From contig NZ_JAVRBG010000008.1 of assembly GCF_031845265.1 (NCBI RefSeq), positions 127,080 through 191,079 of the forward strand: a DNA stretch of 64,000 bases, given 5' to 3'. This document shows positions 46,801 through 54,168 of the stretch, piece by piece. Source of the stretch: Mesonia ostreae. GTDB lineage: Bacteria > Bacteroidota > Bacteroidia > Flavobacteriales > Flavobacteriaceae. Under the pieces are notes generated by a model. It made no database searches and had not been told where the DNA came from. It worked only from the letters and a program-made list of their open reading frames with translations. The translations under genes and the position numbers were made by a program. How positions within the stretch are numbered: the stretch's first letter is position 1; each line of letters starts with the position of its first letter.

Positions 46801-48094
46801 TAATTACTCCATTTATATAATCTGTATCCTGAGTTACGGTAGTTATAACGGTTTGATTCTTTACATCTAAACTATCTATAGGTAAAGCTTTCCAGTTTTT
46901 ATGTTGGTGGTCAAAATAAAACGTTTTGACGTCCTTGGGGGTGTACCCACTGGGTATTTTTGCAGGATCGTATTTTAAGTGGAGTAGGAGCGGGATGCTA
47001 TCGTCTATATTGTTTTTTTTGAGTCGGTATCCCAAAAAGTCTCCATCAGTCACGTTTTCTATTTCTTCTGATACTGATTTTAAATCTTTGAAATTAAGTC
47101 CATTAATACTTACTTCTCCTGCTAGACCTAATTTTTTGTTTTTAAATTTTTTAGACAGATCAATTCCCAAGGCTTCAAAGTGCTGTAATCTTTTTTCTAG
47201 TGTAGCGTATGAGAATGAGTGGTTATTTTTAGAATCATTTATGTATGAATGAGCGATTGTTTTTGTTTTGGTATCTTGAAATGATACATTGGCCAATAAA
47301 GAATGTTCTTGATTTCCTATTGTATAAGTAATTTCTAGTTGTTTGGTTTTTTTGGAAATATTTTCTAAAACCCCTTCAAAAATACCATTGTTTACAGAAA
47401 TTAATTTTTCTCCTATTTTTAGTTGTTTTATAGAAGGATTGGAGCTTAATCCTGAAATATAAACATTTCCGTTAAAGTTCTTCAGAACAGGTTCGCTTAG
47501 CACAACTTCTTTTTCTTTTTTAAGCAATTCCAAACGAAAATTTTTGATTTTATATTGGTAAGTTTCATCGGCACGACGGGTAAAATAGACCTCATTTTTT
47601 CCTGTTTTCAAGTCAGCGATAGAAATATATTCACTTACCGCATTCCAAGACTTATTTTTGGTAAGAAGCATTCCGCCATAAGAAGAAGTGTTATTGATAC
47701 TTTTGGTCGTTTGTGAAGCATGCGTCAATCCATACAAATCATAGCTGATTTTAGCTTGATACTTATCTAGTTGGAGATTATCTGGGATCTCTACCGTAAA
47801 AAAGTTATCCCTTGGATTTTCCCTGTCGGAAGCTATCATTTTCCCAATGACACCTTTTTTTTCCTTTGCGTAAAATGTATGAGAAGTTGGAGATGACGAA
47901 TTAGTGTACTCTTTGGTAGTAAGGCTGATTTCGCTCCCATTGGACTTTTTAAGTGTTACCTGTTCAAAATGATCCATTTGAGCCGCCATCTGCTGAATGG
48001 GTTGCCCAAAAATCAAGAGGTTACTCATCAAAGTAGTCAGAAAAGTGCTCGCAATGTATGATTTTCTAAGTATTTTAAAATAATTCTGTGCCAT
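37805..48094 (-). CDS. Giant SpvB/FG-GAP/Rhs polymorphic toxin with L,D-transpeptidase-like tip
   Basis: 3429 residues. An N-terminal export signal-like segment is followed by strands and an SpvB-type domain (about 455-790). FG-GAP/integrin-like DxNGDGxxD repeats lie at about 858, 936, 1641, 1733, 1813 and 1908. A long YD/Rhs repeat region (about 2600-3180) ends in the Rhs core boundary GARYYNPKWSIWLSVDPLAE and NNNPVFYTDPTGM (about 3160-3215). The last about 215 residues are the variable toxin tip, with His3366 and GTQGCIGL (Cys3378), an L,D-transpeptidase/YkuD-like active-site pattern. No PAAR or VgrG is present, so it is not a T6SS Rhs. It follows a T9SS-sorted protein by 1 base and precedes a lipoprotein immunity candidate. 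Confidence 0.88.
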   Translation of the reverse strand: MAQNYFKILRKSYIASTFLTTLMSNLLIFGQPIQQMAAQMDHFEQVTLKKSNGSEISLTTKEYTNSSSPTSHTFYAKEKKGVIGKMIASDRENPRDNFFTVEIPDNLQLDKYQAKISYDLYGLTHASQTTKSINNTSSYGGMLLTKNKSWNAVSEYISIADLKTGKNEVYFTRRADETYQYKIKNFRLELLKKEKEVVLSEPVLKNFNGNVYISGLSSNPSIKQLKIGEKLISVNNGIFEGVLENISKKTKQLEITYTIGNQEHSLLANVSFQDTKTKTIAHSYINDSKNNHSFSYATLEKRLQHFEALGIDLSKKFKNKKLGLAGEVSINGLNFKDLKSVSEEIENVTDGDFLGYRLKKNNIDDSIPLLLHLKYDPAKIPSGYTPKDVKTFYFDHQHKNWKALPIDSLDVKNQTVITTVTQDTDYINGVIKVPENPETSSFVPTAMNDIEFANPAAGVVSIAPPAANNMGTVNTSFPIKLPKGRNGMQPSLSVSYNSEGGNGWMGLGWNINIPAITLNTKWGVPAFNVTHESELYSLNGEELVLKNNGTYTNPHRTDNISRVSNRTFYLRKEGSYLKITRKGTATSNYSWIVEDKFGNKSYYGGINSASNAYVIKDNGNSGNIVYWALLKQQDRYGNFTEYFYTKDTNSYGFNTFGQIIQGTEFYIDRIEYTKKGTSTSNFYTVKFNRDSSGRPDVVVNARNGFIQHTKDLLNEIKISFNSQTIRSYEFSYKTSNFQKSLLDKIAEYDKGGNLFYSNTIEYYDNANPNSIISSSPNSWNGNSDQISSPLHDIATGGVGSLIPKGSALGTSTSDGFSVGLRGGFGIGLNPTSVNTTVGGSVNYSQSNQDGRISFIDMNGDGLVDKVFNNNNHIYYRPNTGNSFENSIEISGINRLSKTKSRTTGWGLDANALGLIGVGKSESTTKSRTDYYFTDFNGDGLPDMVGGNHVKFNITQAGADYSWRTFDDSPNESENLISSGVISSELIQNLDLDSEEELRAQFPQFDHVKVWRAPYDGNISISGQARLWQENNCNDNPNNFRLTVERQNAQGISIVGNQESLNAPSIGYKTINRGITNLKKGDLVFFRIHNTEYGCGGEIEWNPQITYSIIDEDNDFVDTWPNSDLNLIDENNKSIKTYNAKNDYIVSGGEWSPDKNDTQVQLNFNLSNSNFSALQFSDDIDFIIKKIALDPIDGSMIQETTWKRTYQASSGNFPTTTDPNQFNTSLSSSYNYVFRFTAESDSNVAWDNIQWDPEASGLNSGLNFPQVNYVSYNDNTNQKKYWYHSNELVSPIISNDGQDLLLKIKHTMFSQNYEIFLNQFSDEEFPLKIHWVTKEKTPGSPAKVLYKKTFFLQRLNQYPFGNWNYNFYNDEQLTSVVNSVSGYHQFFLSKDKVETIYDNNGTIFSSFNVGNKRFALGNGADIILELHQDEAQYYPTFSSTTLSSPFLASTPAFYGLPYRGWGEFLYNGGLSITYDDDENITGTEYFDGIIDPDVFPDPEELDDQSEIDDLQDQINEENPEDAGITESAIRYTLYEQQNNQNRYLNTGIKDAIYGFTAHNGQQLLTSTIGRFGEADIYDIYIDEADITTNENGFFVGLNQRSKSKGKAKSGNLGGDITGGASLNGTFSYAESNVLNQYIDLNGDRYPDMVTKGNIQYTNMLGGLSDDPNFVPDNDFVAGSKSSDETVGVSISGLQANSTASSNNQVTGNQTRTNVNSGINSSSGKSFDERLWIDLNGDGLTDKVRVKETEITVQLNTGYSFTDEMSWGVGYSGTFLTSERTNSSIGPSFNFNSSFAAGFGASTSVANSNVTFIDVNGDGLPDLVRKVGYYYKYYLNTGLGFLPETQGKNFFNSSIEENKSVAGNLFGSYTNGFTIPILFIVLKATFSVSGGVNGSFNETTTAVRDINGDGYPDVLHKKNNNSSVNANLNQMGKTHLLKKVNTPLGGSWTVDYKRNGNTYDMPQNKWVMSELKSNDGFNGDSNFGSNETLTTFAYENGKYDRRDRSSYGFASVKAEQHYPSDPDGDPYRYTIKKYHNQNYYLQGMVKETASYKANGDLLSKSKNYYNMLNPELPLIESNVGLDEEYQQSSTGELDRTRLFPVIVKTISTNYENGNALNLVKEFEAYDNQGNLTKYIDWGTGGQDAYRTEISYGINNFPGLPTNIKVKDLSGTVLRDRDASYNGYGKLNIVTVHLGNGQTNRIQLGYDTYGNTTSVKQLDNLGPAGAFTQNISYDPVVHTYPTNFSDSFNQTSSAQYNYLFGIPVLTTDMNGKKIRTRIDNRGRIIEVTAPNEMEDGAWNDWTIRNIYQGEEQIISQLDNAGTETYLIDYAAGSFPAIPAGNSQPTNSQHYAITKHAVMDAYNDELLTISIADGFGKAVQLKKSHYTNGGMVWLVGGYEKKDSFGRVVKSYLSANQGGYTTLSTSKTYYAPNLSNFLTPVEMVYDEKDRKTKITQPNESESTNITYEINNNRLLTTVENENNQTNTTYTDVRGRKTKTIQNGEITTNFYYNRINELIRVKNTQGYNTKYEYDKAGRRTREVHPDRGVATFKYNKIGSVIEKKTSNLFQQGSLGPITYDYTYNRLTNINYPNRQENNVEYVYGTQAQPGTNGIGRLILQKDATGIQSFQYGNLGELTLNARAIAVAGRTSYWYISKWEYDSWNRVQKITYPDQEEVIYNYDPAGQLQSISSDIPGVNSDDIVADIAYNKYGERERIMYGNGTESIYQYDSRRRLDILSQNFTNFQVQKQYQYDPLSNIIEIATLENSSILPTSGELGGPTYHSYKYDDFNRLKDAEGFYIGPNDLAPSLLRQNYSLGMEYDEAHNIIQKLQTHQQGTVTNLNGELQQPEVMGNTDYKLKYDDYASGSYSVDGESYVQPHAPRTITQYPSNSDDPNDTRTKKQLIEYDANGNMTAIKEEITDPEEPIGYREITLKQNLWDEENRLNAVDLNPEAPENKPEVAAYTYDANGERIIKYLPARLDAYYSAEAAGSKARMEAVMYPSPLLTVKTLPLPKGITSYQMARMTITKYTKHYYIGSERISSALGTLPSLGILCQANSPGQALIEEVNLKLQQAEVAIGKDFISFDKQENLPPTLPTQIARACGKAHDDSKYDAYWYHPDHLGSSSYITNRDGNISQHMEYLPFGETLVEEHLNSYNSPYKFNAKELDEETGWYYYGARYYNPKWSIWLSVDPLAETTMQPYSAFNNNPVFYTDPTGMIAEPPGDYYDKQGNWLYNDGIDDNKVYEVSQAPGVSSDIEGSGALNVEYVGQVENVKMTFTGEANSENTKQADGQLNVIQEVSNGKDYTRSSFDAVGGPWGNGSPENGDYSVNTLLDRGPKGWYNKGMTKDGIGFSLNVDPQFKTGRSLLRIHPDGGKYFGTQGCIGLTCGKSGLTNFKGLMQNTLSTQDNIPLNINILNNPNNNGYGKKTKSNGE

Positions 48095-48095
48095 A

Positions 48096-51000
48096 TTATT
48101 CTATAATTATTCTATCGGTGGTTAGTTTTCCATTCGTCTTCACGGTGATTAAATAAACCCCAGCAGAAAGCATGCTAAAAGGAAGCGTGTAACTCGATTG
48201 CCCATTAATATTGATCTGACGAATTTGTTTTCCATTCATATCGTGCAACTCCACAACCCCATTAAAGTTTTCTTCAGAAGAGACATCATAATAAAAAATT
48301 GCTCCTTGTTGAGTGGGGTTGGGATAGACTTTTGTTAGTAAGTTTGGAGCAGGGGTCGGAGCATTTTTGTTCATTTCTCTTACCGGACACCAACCTCTAA
48401 TTGCAAATGATTGCGAAATTGAACAACCTGTTTCGTTATCAGTTATCACAACTTTGTATACAGGTAAACTTTGACACGAATAATCCGAATCAAAATCTGG
48501 ATTATTGCTTGAATAACACTCACCACCAGGTTCAAATGTAATTTCAGGTGAAGTGATATCCAGTGAAATCTCTGTTATGAACCATTCATAAGAAACATTC
48601 TGCCCTGAATTGATTAGGGTTGAAGCGTCAAGGTCAAAAGAATTACAAGTGTAAGCCGGGTGAATATAAGGGACATCCACATCCTCACAAAAATCCTCAT
48701 CATAACCGCTTACGCATTGACCACTGAGATTCTGCAACTGTTCATGAATATTTAATTGTAAACCAATAAACTCTATAGCCTGTTCGAGGCTTCCTCCATA
48801 ATCATCAGTTACTGTTATGGTATATTCCCCGTAAGGAAAATCAGATAAAGTAATATTACCTGTATAGCTTTCTTCTAAAACATAACTATCTCCATTTGCC
48901 TGAGTGCCAATTATACTGATGTAATAAACAGGAATTCCATAATCAATTAATATTTCAATCGTGTTTGAACTTTCTCCGCAATCGTTTAAATAATTGATAC
49001 TTCCCTTAAAATCATGATCAATATTAATCGTAGCTACCCCATCACAGTCCCTACTAGGGTCTATTACAATTACTTTATATTCTCCTGGGACACCCACTGT
49101 GAATTCTGAATTCGTATTAGAAAGTAGTTCGTCGTTTCGGTACCACTGATAGCTAAAATTAGGATCATTCCCAAATGGAAGAGTCCCGTCAAGAGTGATT
49201 TGTGGTTGGGTTTCGCTCAGAGTTTGATCGGATCCTAAACTTCCCAAATTGAAACCAGTGCCTGAAAAATTTATTGTTTCTGTAAAACTAGCCCCAGCAG
49301 CATCAGTCACCGTTACTGTATATGATCCGCTTGGAACATTGGGAATGATAAATTGATTGGAAGAATTAGTTTGGTAATAATCTAATCCATTACCCACCAC
49401 GTGAGTTTCAAAATTAGGAGATCCTTCATCAATAAAAATTTCTAAGTAATTTTCTTCTTGATTGCATGAGGAAACGGGTTTCATAGTGCCTTTGAGCTGA
49501 TGATAAATCCTAATACAATCTTCCAGTTGACATGACATATCACTAGTAGTAACTATTACACAGTATTCCCCTATTTCATCAACGACCAAAATACTTTCTG
49601 AATGATAAATTTGTACCCCGTTGTAAAACCATTGGTAAGTAGCATCAGGATCGTCAATCCCTTGACCGGCATCTATGGTTACTTCTGTTTGTTGAGCATT
49701 TAGTGATTGATCTGAACCAAGATCTAATGTATAATTACGTTCCTCTACTAAAAATGAGTAACTGGATGTCGCTCCATTACTATCATCAACACCTACTGAA
49801 TATTTCTGAGGACCACAAACTTTTGCGTTATATATAAATTCATCATTCTCTATATGACTAAATTCTACTTGTATGGGATTTCCTACTTCATCAATAAGTT
49901 CTACACTATAATCTGGACTCCCACCTTTAACTATAATCTCAATGTCAAAACATTTATCTTTACATTGCCATTTTTTGTAACGGACTTGGATGATTATTTC
50001 TGGTCCCACCGCAAAGGTGAATTGATCAAAAAAACTTCGATCTGGATCAAAAAAGGTTTCTTTATTAAAATGTGCATAAGCTTTCCCGTTGGATAAGAAG
50101 TCTAGATCGACAGGTTTGTAATATTCAATATTCCCATTATCGAAATCAGAAACATAACTATTATCCGTAAACTTGTCGTGTAACATCCAAACCACTAATT
50201 TTCCCGCTTTGATATCTTGAAGGTAAGGTTGAAACTCCTCATTTAAAAAAAGTTTAAATTTAATAGGAAATTCCTCCCACGCTTTCCTTCCTGTGGTTTG
50301 AGCTAGCCAAACTTTTTTCATTAATCTGAGACCAAGCTCATTTGGGCTTGAGATGTCTTTTTTTCCAGTATCTCCAAAGACAATAAAGTTATTATTCTCA
50401 ATTCTAACTCTCTCTTGAAGCTTCTGATTCGTTTCTAAAATTTGTGTGACACCAGCTACTAAATAATCCCTTCTGTGAGCACTCTCAGCTTGCAATTGGT
50501 TTAATCCAGAGATATCATCTCGACCCAGGCCGAAAATGTTATTTTTAAAAAGTTCATTGTTTACTTTATCCCAAAAAATTTTATTTTTAGAATTTTTATA
50601 GTCTCTAGTTCTATTTAAAGTGATTCCATATTTTAACCCTAAGTAAGATTCTATTCTGTTTCGCTCATTATCTGTTAACATTCTATCATATGAAACAAAT
50701 TCTGGAAGTAGTCCATTAAACTGTAGTCCATTTTCTACTTCTTCAAATGGAATGTATCGCCCTATATAGTGAAGTGTTTCACCTTTCCTTCCAAAGCTTT
50801 TAAATTTTTTATCTTGATCATAATTACTCCAACTATAAAAATGCACGTGGGTGTTTTGGTGCTGATTAAATTTTGAAAATAGTTGACTAGCAAAACCCTG
50901 TTGAGTTTCCAGAAAATAAGCATTCCGAGCTATGGAGTCATTAAGATTAACTTGATTCCCTAGATATATAAAATTATCTGGAACACTATTATTAAAGACA

Positions 51001-51335
51001 GTAGAAAAATGTCGGAATGATTTTTTGTTATCAATTGGCTCACTAACTACAAATAAATTATGTGCATTTACGTTTTCTAATCTATCATTATAAAATAAGC
51101 ATAACTTTTCTGCTCTAATAGAAGGATTAAAATTGAATAAGTCCGAGTTAAATGAGTTACAATCTGAAATTCGAACTTCATTTCCACTATAATCAATAAA
51201 AATATTGTTATCTAAATCTTCATGGGTAGTTTTATACCACACTTCTGCTCCTGTAACTCCACCAGGAAAATGTTGCGCCTGCAAACTACTTACCATACAT
51301 AGAAGAACAGATAAGAATAGTAAATTTAATTTCAT
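48096..51335 (-). CDS. T9SS-sorted multidomain surface protein
   Basis: 1079 residues from ATG 51335, the start that gives a clean signal peptide (MKLNLLFLSVLLCMVSSLQA); an upstream TTG adds 13 residues. The N-terminal part includes YLGLKYGITL followed by an NKIFWD segment, a pattern common in flavobacterial surface proteins. Repeated Ig/PKD-like domains follow (about 460-960). The last 80 residues (KVYPNPTQQGAIFYYD onward, with GVYLITV) are a type A T9SS C-terminal sorting signal, so it is exported by the type IX system. Ending 1 base before the Rhs start, it is probably co-expressed and may present or help export the toxin; this is inference. Confidence 0.88.
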   Translation of the reverse strand: MKLNLLFLSVLLCMVSSLQAQHFPGGVTGAEVWYKTTHEDLDNNIFIDYSGNEVRISDCNSFNSDLFNFNPSIRAEKLCLFYNDRLENVNAHNLFVVSEPIDNKKSFRHFSTVFNNSVPDNFIYLGNQVNLNDSIARNAYFLETQQGFASQLFSKFNQHQNTHVHFYSWSNYDQDKKFKSFGRKGETLHYIGRYIPFEEVENGLQFNGLLPEFVSYDRMLTDNERNRIESYLGLKYGITLNRTRDYKNSKNKIFWDKVNNELFKNNIFGLGRDDISGLNQLQAESAHRRDYLVAGVTQILETNQKLQERVRIENNNFIVFGDTGKKDISSPNELGLRLMKKVWLAQTTGRKAWEEFPIKFKLFLNEEFQPYLQDIKAGKLVVWMLHDKFTDNSYVSDFDNGNIEYYKPVDLDFLSNGKAYAHFNKETFFDPDRSFFDQFTFAVGPEIIIQVRYKKWQCKDKCFDIEIIVKGGSPDYSVELIDEVGNPIQVEFSHIENDEFIYNAKVCGPQKYSVGVDDSNGATSSYSFLVEERNYTLDLGSDQSLNAQQTEVTIDAGQGIDDPDATYQWFYNGVQIYHSESILVVDEIGEYCVIVTTSDMSCQLEDCIRIYHQLKGTMKPVSSCNQEENYLEIFIDEGSPNFETHVVGNGLDYYQTNSSNQFIIPNVPSGSYTVTVTDAAGASFTETINFSGTGFNLGSLGSDQTLSETQPQITLDGTLPFGNDPNFSYQWYRNDELLSNTNSEFTVGVPGEYKVIVIDPSRDCDGVATINIDHDFKGSINYLNDCGESSNTIEILIDYGIPVYYISIIGTQANGDSYVLEESYTGNITLSDFPYGEYTITVTDDYGGSLEQAIEFIGLQLNIHEQLQNLSGQCVSGYDEDFCEDVDVPYIHPAYTCNSFDLDASTLINSGQNVSYEWFITEISLDITSPEITFEPGGECYSSNNPDFDSDYSCQSLPVYKVVITDNETGCSISQSFAIRGWCPVREMNKNAPTPAPNLLTKVYPNPTQQGAIFYYDVSSEENFNGVVELHDMNGKQIRQININGQSSYTLPFSMLSAGVYLITVKTNGKLTTDRIIIE

Positions 51336-52323
51336 ATAATAGGATTTATTCACCTTTAAAGGGTGTATTATCAATAAAGTGTTAAATTTAATATAAATAT
51401 ATTAATAAAAACAAACTTTAAGTTAATTATTTCGTCTTTATATTGATTTTTAATGTTAAAATAAATTTTTGACACTCAAATGTCAATGTTTAAGAGAATT
51501 GATTATAAAATTTAAATAGAGTATTTAAAGTTCTTTTAACAGGCTGAGTTCAACAGATAATTGCAAAAAATTAATATTTGCTTCCCAAATAATGCTACTC
51601 ATCGTTATATATAACTGCCAACGTTACCATTTCATTAAATGCTTAAAAGATGGCTATAAATATCGGCGTCCCAAAAAAAAGTCAATTACATACTTTTCTT
51701 GAAAATTAATTTTGATGCCCTAAGGCTACTTAAAATATGAACGACTCACATTTAATTTACGGGGAGAAACAGTAATTTAGAAACTACATTAATAAATTAT
51801 GTTTTATCATCGGAGCTTCTTAATTGTTTTTACAATGAAAGTGGTTTAGGAATTGTATAATCACGCTACGAAAGTGGTCTCTCTAGAGATCAAACTAGAA
51901 ATGAGCAACCAGCTGCCACATACTTTATCTACCAGAGATTATGAGTATAAAAGGTTTCTATCCTAAAGGGGCCTTCAAGATTTTTACTTACGGGAAAATG
52001 CAGTTTATCTGACCATAAAATGATGTAAATGACGGCATAAATATCCTGTTTTAGAAGCTATAATGAGCTGATTGCATGCCTTAAATTAAATGTTGTAGCC
52101 GGGTTGAGAGATGATCCTAATATAAAAGCCAAAACAATGGTTTTATACAAGCTTAGATTTACTATATATTTTGCAGTAATTTCCATTATAAAAGTACAGT
52201 AAATACCATAAAATTCTGGATGGTTTAATCCTATTTACTCAAAGTTTAAAGTCATCTTCATTTATTGCACGACCATCTTTCATAAATACACTCTCAATGG
52301 TGTATTCAGAGTCTATATGAAGA
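51336..52323. other. 988-base intergenic region with a short coding-like fragment
   Basis: AT-rich, without a full gene. At its right end (52239-52316, minus) a short frame reads HIDSEYTIESVFMKDGRAIN followed by EDDFKL and a stop, immediately after the integrase gene; it looks like the end of a decayed gene. The remainder has no recognisable coding, RNA or repeat feature. It is likely the upstream region of the T9SS/Rhs operon plus element-end DNA. Confidence 0.35.
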
Positions 52324-53535
52324 TTAAAAATTGATTACGCTATCCAAAGCATCATCAGCATCTTTGTGGATGAAATTTGCTTGGTAGTTTATGGTAGTTG
52401 TGATGGAAGAATGCCTATAAAGTTTTTGAAGGGTTTTAATAGGGATTCTATCTTCCGATATATGACCAAATGTGTGCCGAGCAATGTGCATAGTTACTTT
52501 TTTGGTGACTTTTGCTTTTTTCGCAACACCAATTAAATATTTATTGAATTTTTTAGTAGCCGTTTTGGTCTTGGCATATACATCTTTTGCATTCTTTAAA
52601 TCTGCTTTTTTCATTTCGGGAAAAACAAAATCTTCATCGCTCTGCTTTTCTGATTTGTAATATTCAAGAATTGGGAAAACCTTTTCAGGTATTTTCAAAG
52701 ATAGTAATTTGGAGTTTTTATTCATACGATAGTGAAGCCTATCATCGTAAATATCTGACCATCTAATTTTAAGTACATCGGCTGCCCTAATTCCGGCAAA
52801 GTAAAAACTGAATAGCCAAACGTTACGTGCGTGGGTTTCGTTGTTGGTAAGATTTTTAGCACATTCAAATGATTTAATATCTTCTTTGGTCAATCCTATT
52901 TTTTCCGTTTCAGGAAATTTTATTCTAATCTTACCAGAACCAAATGGATAAAATTTTCTATCTATAATCCCCATTTTAATAGCTCTATTGTAAATCGTTC
53001 TTATAACTACAAAGTTATTTACTACCGAGCGTTCTGAAAGATTTAGCTTTTTTAAATAAACTCTAAATTTTCTCAAAAAGGTTTCATCTATTTCTTCAAA
53101 AGTTAACTGCTTAGACTTGTAAAAGTTTATAACGTGGTTTACACGAGCCTTGTCTGTTGAAAGTTGAGAAAGCTTTTTATTTGATTCAAGCTCAGAAAGA
53201 AAATCACTTGCAACTTCATAAAAAGTGCTCGACATAGAATTTGAGTAGACCACCTCTTTAATTTGATTTGCTGAAAAGTCCTTATTGTTAGATTGTAAAT
53301 CTACAAGCGTTTTGTTTACTTCTAAAAGCTTGGTGGAAATCAAATTATTTAACCTATCAGCGTTGGAATGAGATTTTCTAACCCGTAGGTTCTTTTCATC
53401 CCAATACTTCAAACTTATATAATGACCAACATAATGGTAAGTTGACCGACGGTTCTTTGTAATACGAATTGCCAAAGGATAAAGTCCTTCCTTATTTGCT
53501 TTTTTTCTTATAACTACCTTTGCATTTGAGGCCAT
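52324..53535 (-). CDS. int: Tyrosine recombinase/integrase of the ICE
   Basis: 403 residues from ATG 53535 (MASNAKVVIRKK is the usual start of this family); an ATG at 53592 would add 19 unusual residues. An Arm-binding N-terminal domain and SAM-like core-binding domain (about 100-195) precede the catalytic domain with Arg250 (AGIRAAD), His350-x-x-Arg353 (HIARH), His375 (LYRHSS) and the nucleophile Tyr384 (TINYQ). The full catalytic set is present. It lies about 155 bases from the tRNA-Leu fragment, so it is the enzyme that integrates and excises the element at that gene. Confidence 0.92.
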   Translation of the reverse strand: MASNAKVVIRKKANKEGLYPLAIRITKNRRSTYHYVGHYISLKYWDEKNLRVRKSHSNADRLNNLISTKLLEVNKTLVDLQSNNKDFSANQIKEVVYSNSMSSTFYEVASDFLSELESNKKLSQLSTDKARVNHVINFYKSKQLTFEEIDETFLRKFRVYLKKLNLSERSVVNNFVVIRTIYNRAIKMGIIDRKFYPFGSGKIRIKFPETEKIGLTKEDIKSFECAKNLTNNETHARNVWLFSFYFAGIRAADVLKIRWSDIYDDRLHYRMNKNSKLLSLKIPEKVFPILEYYKSEKQSDEDFVFPEMKKADLKNAKDVYAKTKTATKKFNKYLIGVAKKAKVTKKVTMHIARHTFGHISEDRIPIKTLQKLYRHSSITTTINYQANFIHKDADDALDSVINF

Positions 53536-53690
53536 ACCTTTGAATTTTAGATTATAAAGATAGTCATTTTTGGTACAACATAGGTACAACATTTATTGAT
53601 ATTAAACCATATTAAATGAAATCACATAATACTATTTCTTTGTTAAACAATTGATTATAAGATAATTTAGTTAATTTCGTTATCAAATAC

Positions 53691-53746
53691 GCTGGATTCA
53701 AAATCCAGTGTTTTAGGACGTGCGGGTTCGATTCCCGCCTCGAGTA
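53691..53746 (+). other. 3' fragment of tRNA-Leu(CAA): attachment site of the ICE
   Basis: The sequence from GCTGGATTCAAAATCCAG carries an intact anticodon stem-loop (CTGGA/TCCAG around TTCAAAA, anticodon CAA), a variable arm, the T stem GCGGG/CCCGC with TTCGATT loop, and the 3' acceptor side CTCGAGT with discriminator A. The 5' half (D arm, 5' acceptor) is missing; upstream is unrelated AT-rich DNA. This is the displaced 3' end left when an element integrates in a tRNA gene. The intact copy should be at the far end of the element, outside the window. Confidence 0.85.
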
Positions 53747-53748
53747 CT

Positions 53749-53776
53749 AACCCAACAGAAATGTTGGGTTTTTTCT
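53749..53776 (+). terminator. tRNA-Leu terminator
   Basis: Perfect 9-bp stem AACCCAACA / TGTTGGGTT with GAAA loop and a T run, 2 bases after the tRNA 3' end. It would belong to the original tRNA gene, so the chromosome continues to the right. Confidence 0.85.
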
Positions 53777-54168
53777 TTTCTAGATTTAAAGTAAGTATAG
53801 AATTGGGATTCTCCCGAAGGTTCGGAGTCGTATTAAGTACTTTCAATTTGCTAGAGCATTCTATTTACAAGTATCCGTAGCTATGTTTTTTAATTCGTTC
53901 CGCTAGGTGAATAATATATCAAATACTCAATACATACTTTTCGTAATCTTTCAATTCCACTTAACTAGTGAAATATTTTCTAAAGTTCACGAAATTCAAT
54001 ATAAAATGTTCTTGTGGCATTCTTTGTGCAAGTAGCTTTAATGTTACCAAAATTTTCACTTTAATTTAGCTTTTTTATAAGATGTCATAAATCTTATTAG
54101 CAATAATTTGCGTTCAAAGTTTTAAAGCATTTTAATTAATATAAAACACTAACATTAAAATCTAAATT
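53777..54168. other. 392-base intergenic region
   Basis: AT-rich sequence after the tRNA terminator. No ORF, structured RNA or repeat is apparent; presumably upstream region of the META-domain gene. Confidence 0.4.

Noticed and set aside
38600..47250. Small antisense ORFs on the plus strand within the Rhs gene
   Set aside because: They carry no starts, spacing or protein-like sequence of their own and mirror the codon pattern of the coding strand.
37805..48094. T6SS Rhs effector
   Set aside because: No PAAR, VgrG or adaptor gene is seen; an export signal-like N-terminus and T9SS partner are present.
53691..53746. Intact tRNA-Leu gene
   Set aside because: The D arm and 5' acceptor strand are missing upstream, so only the 3' half is present.
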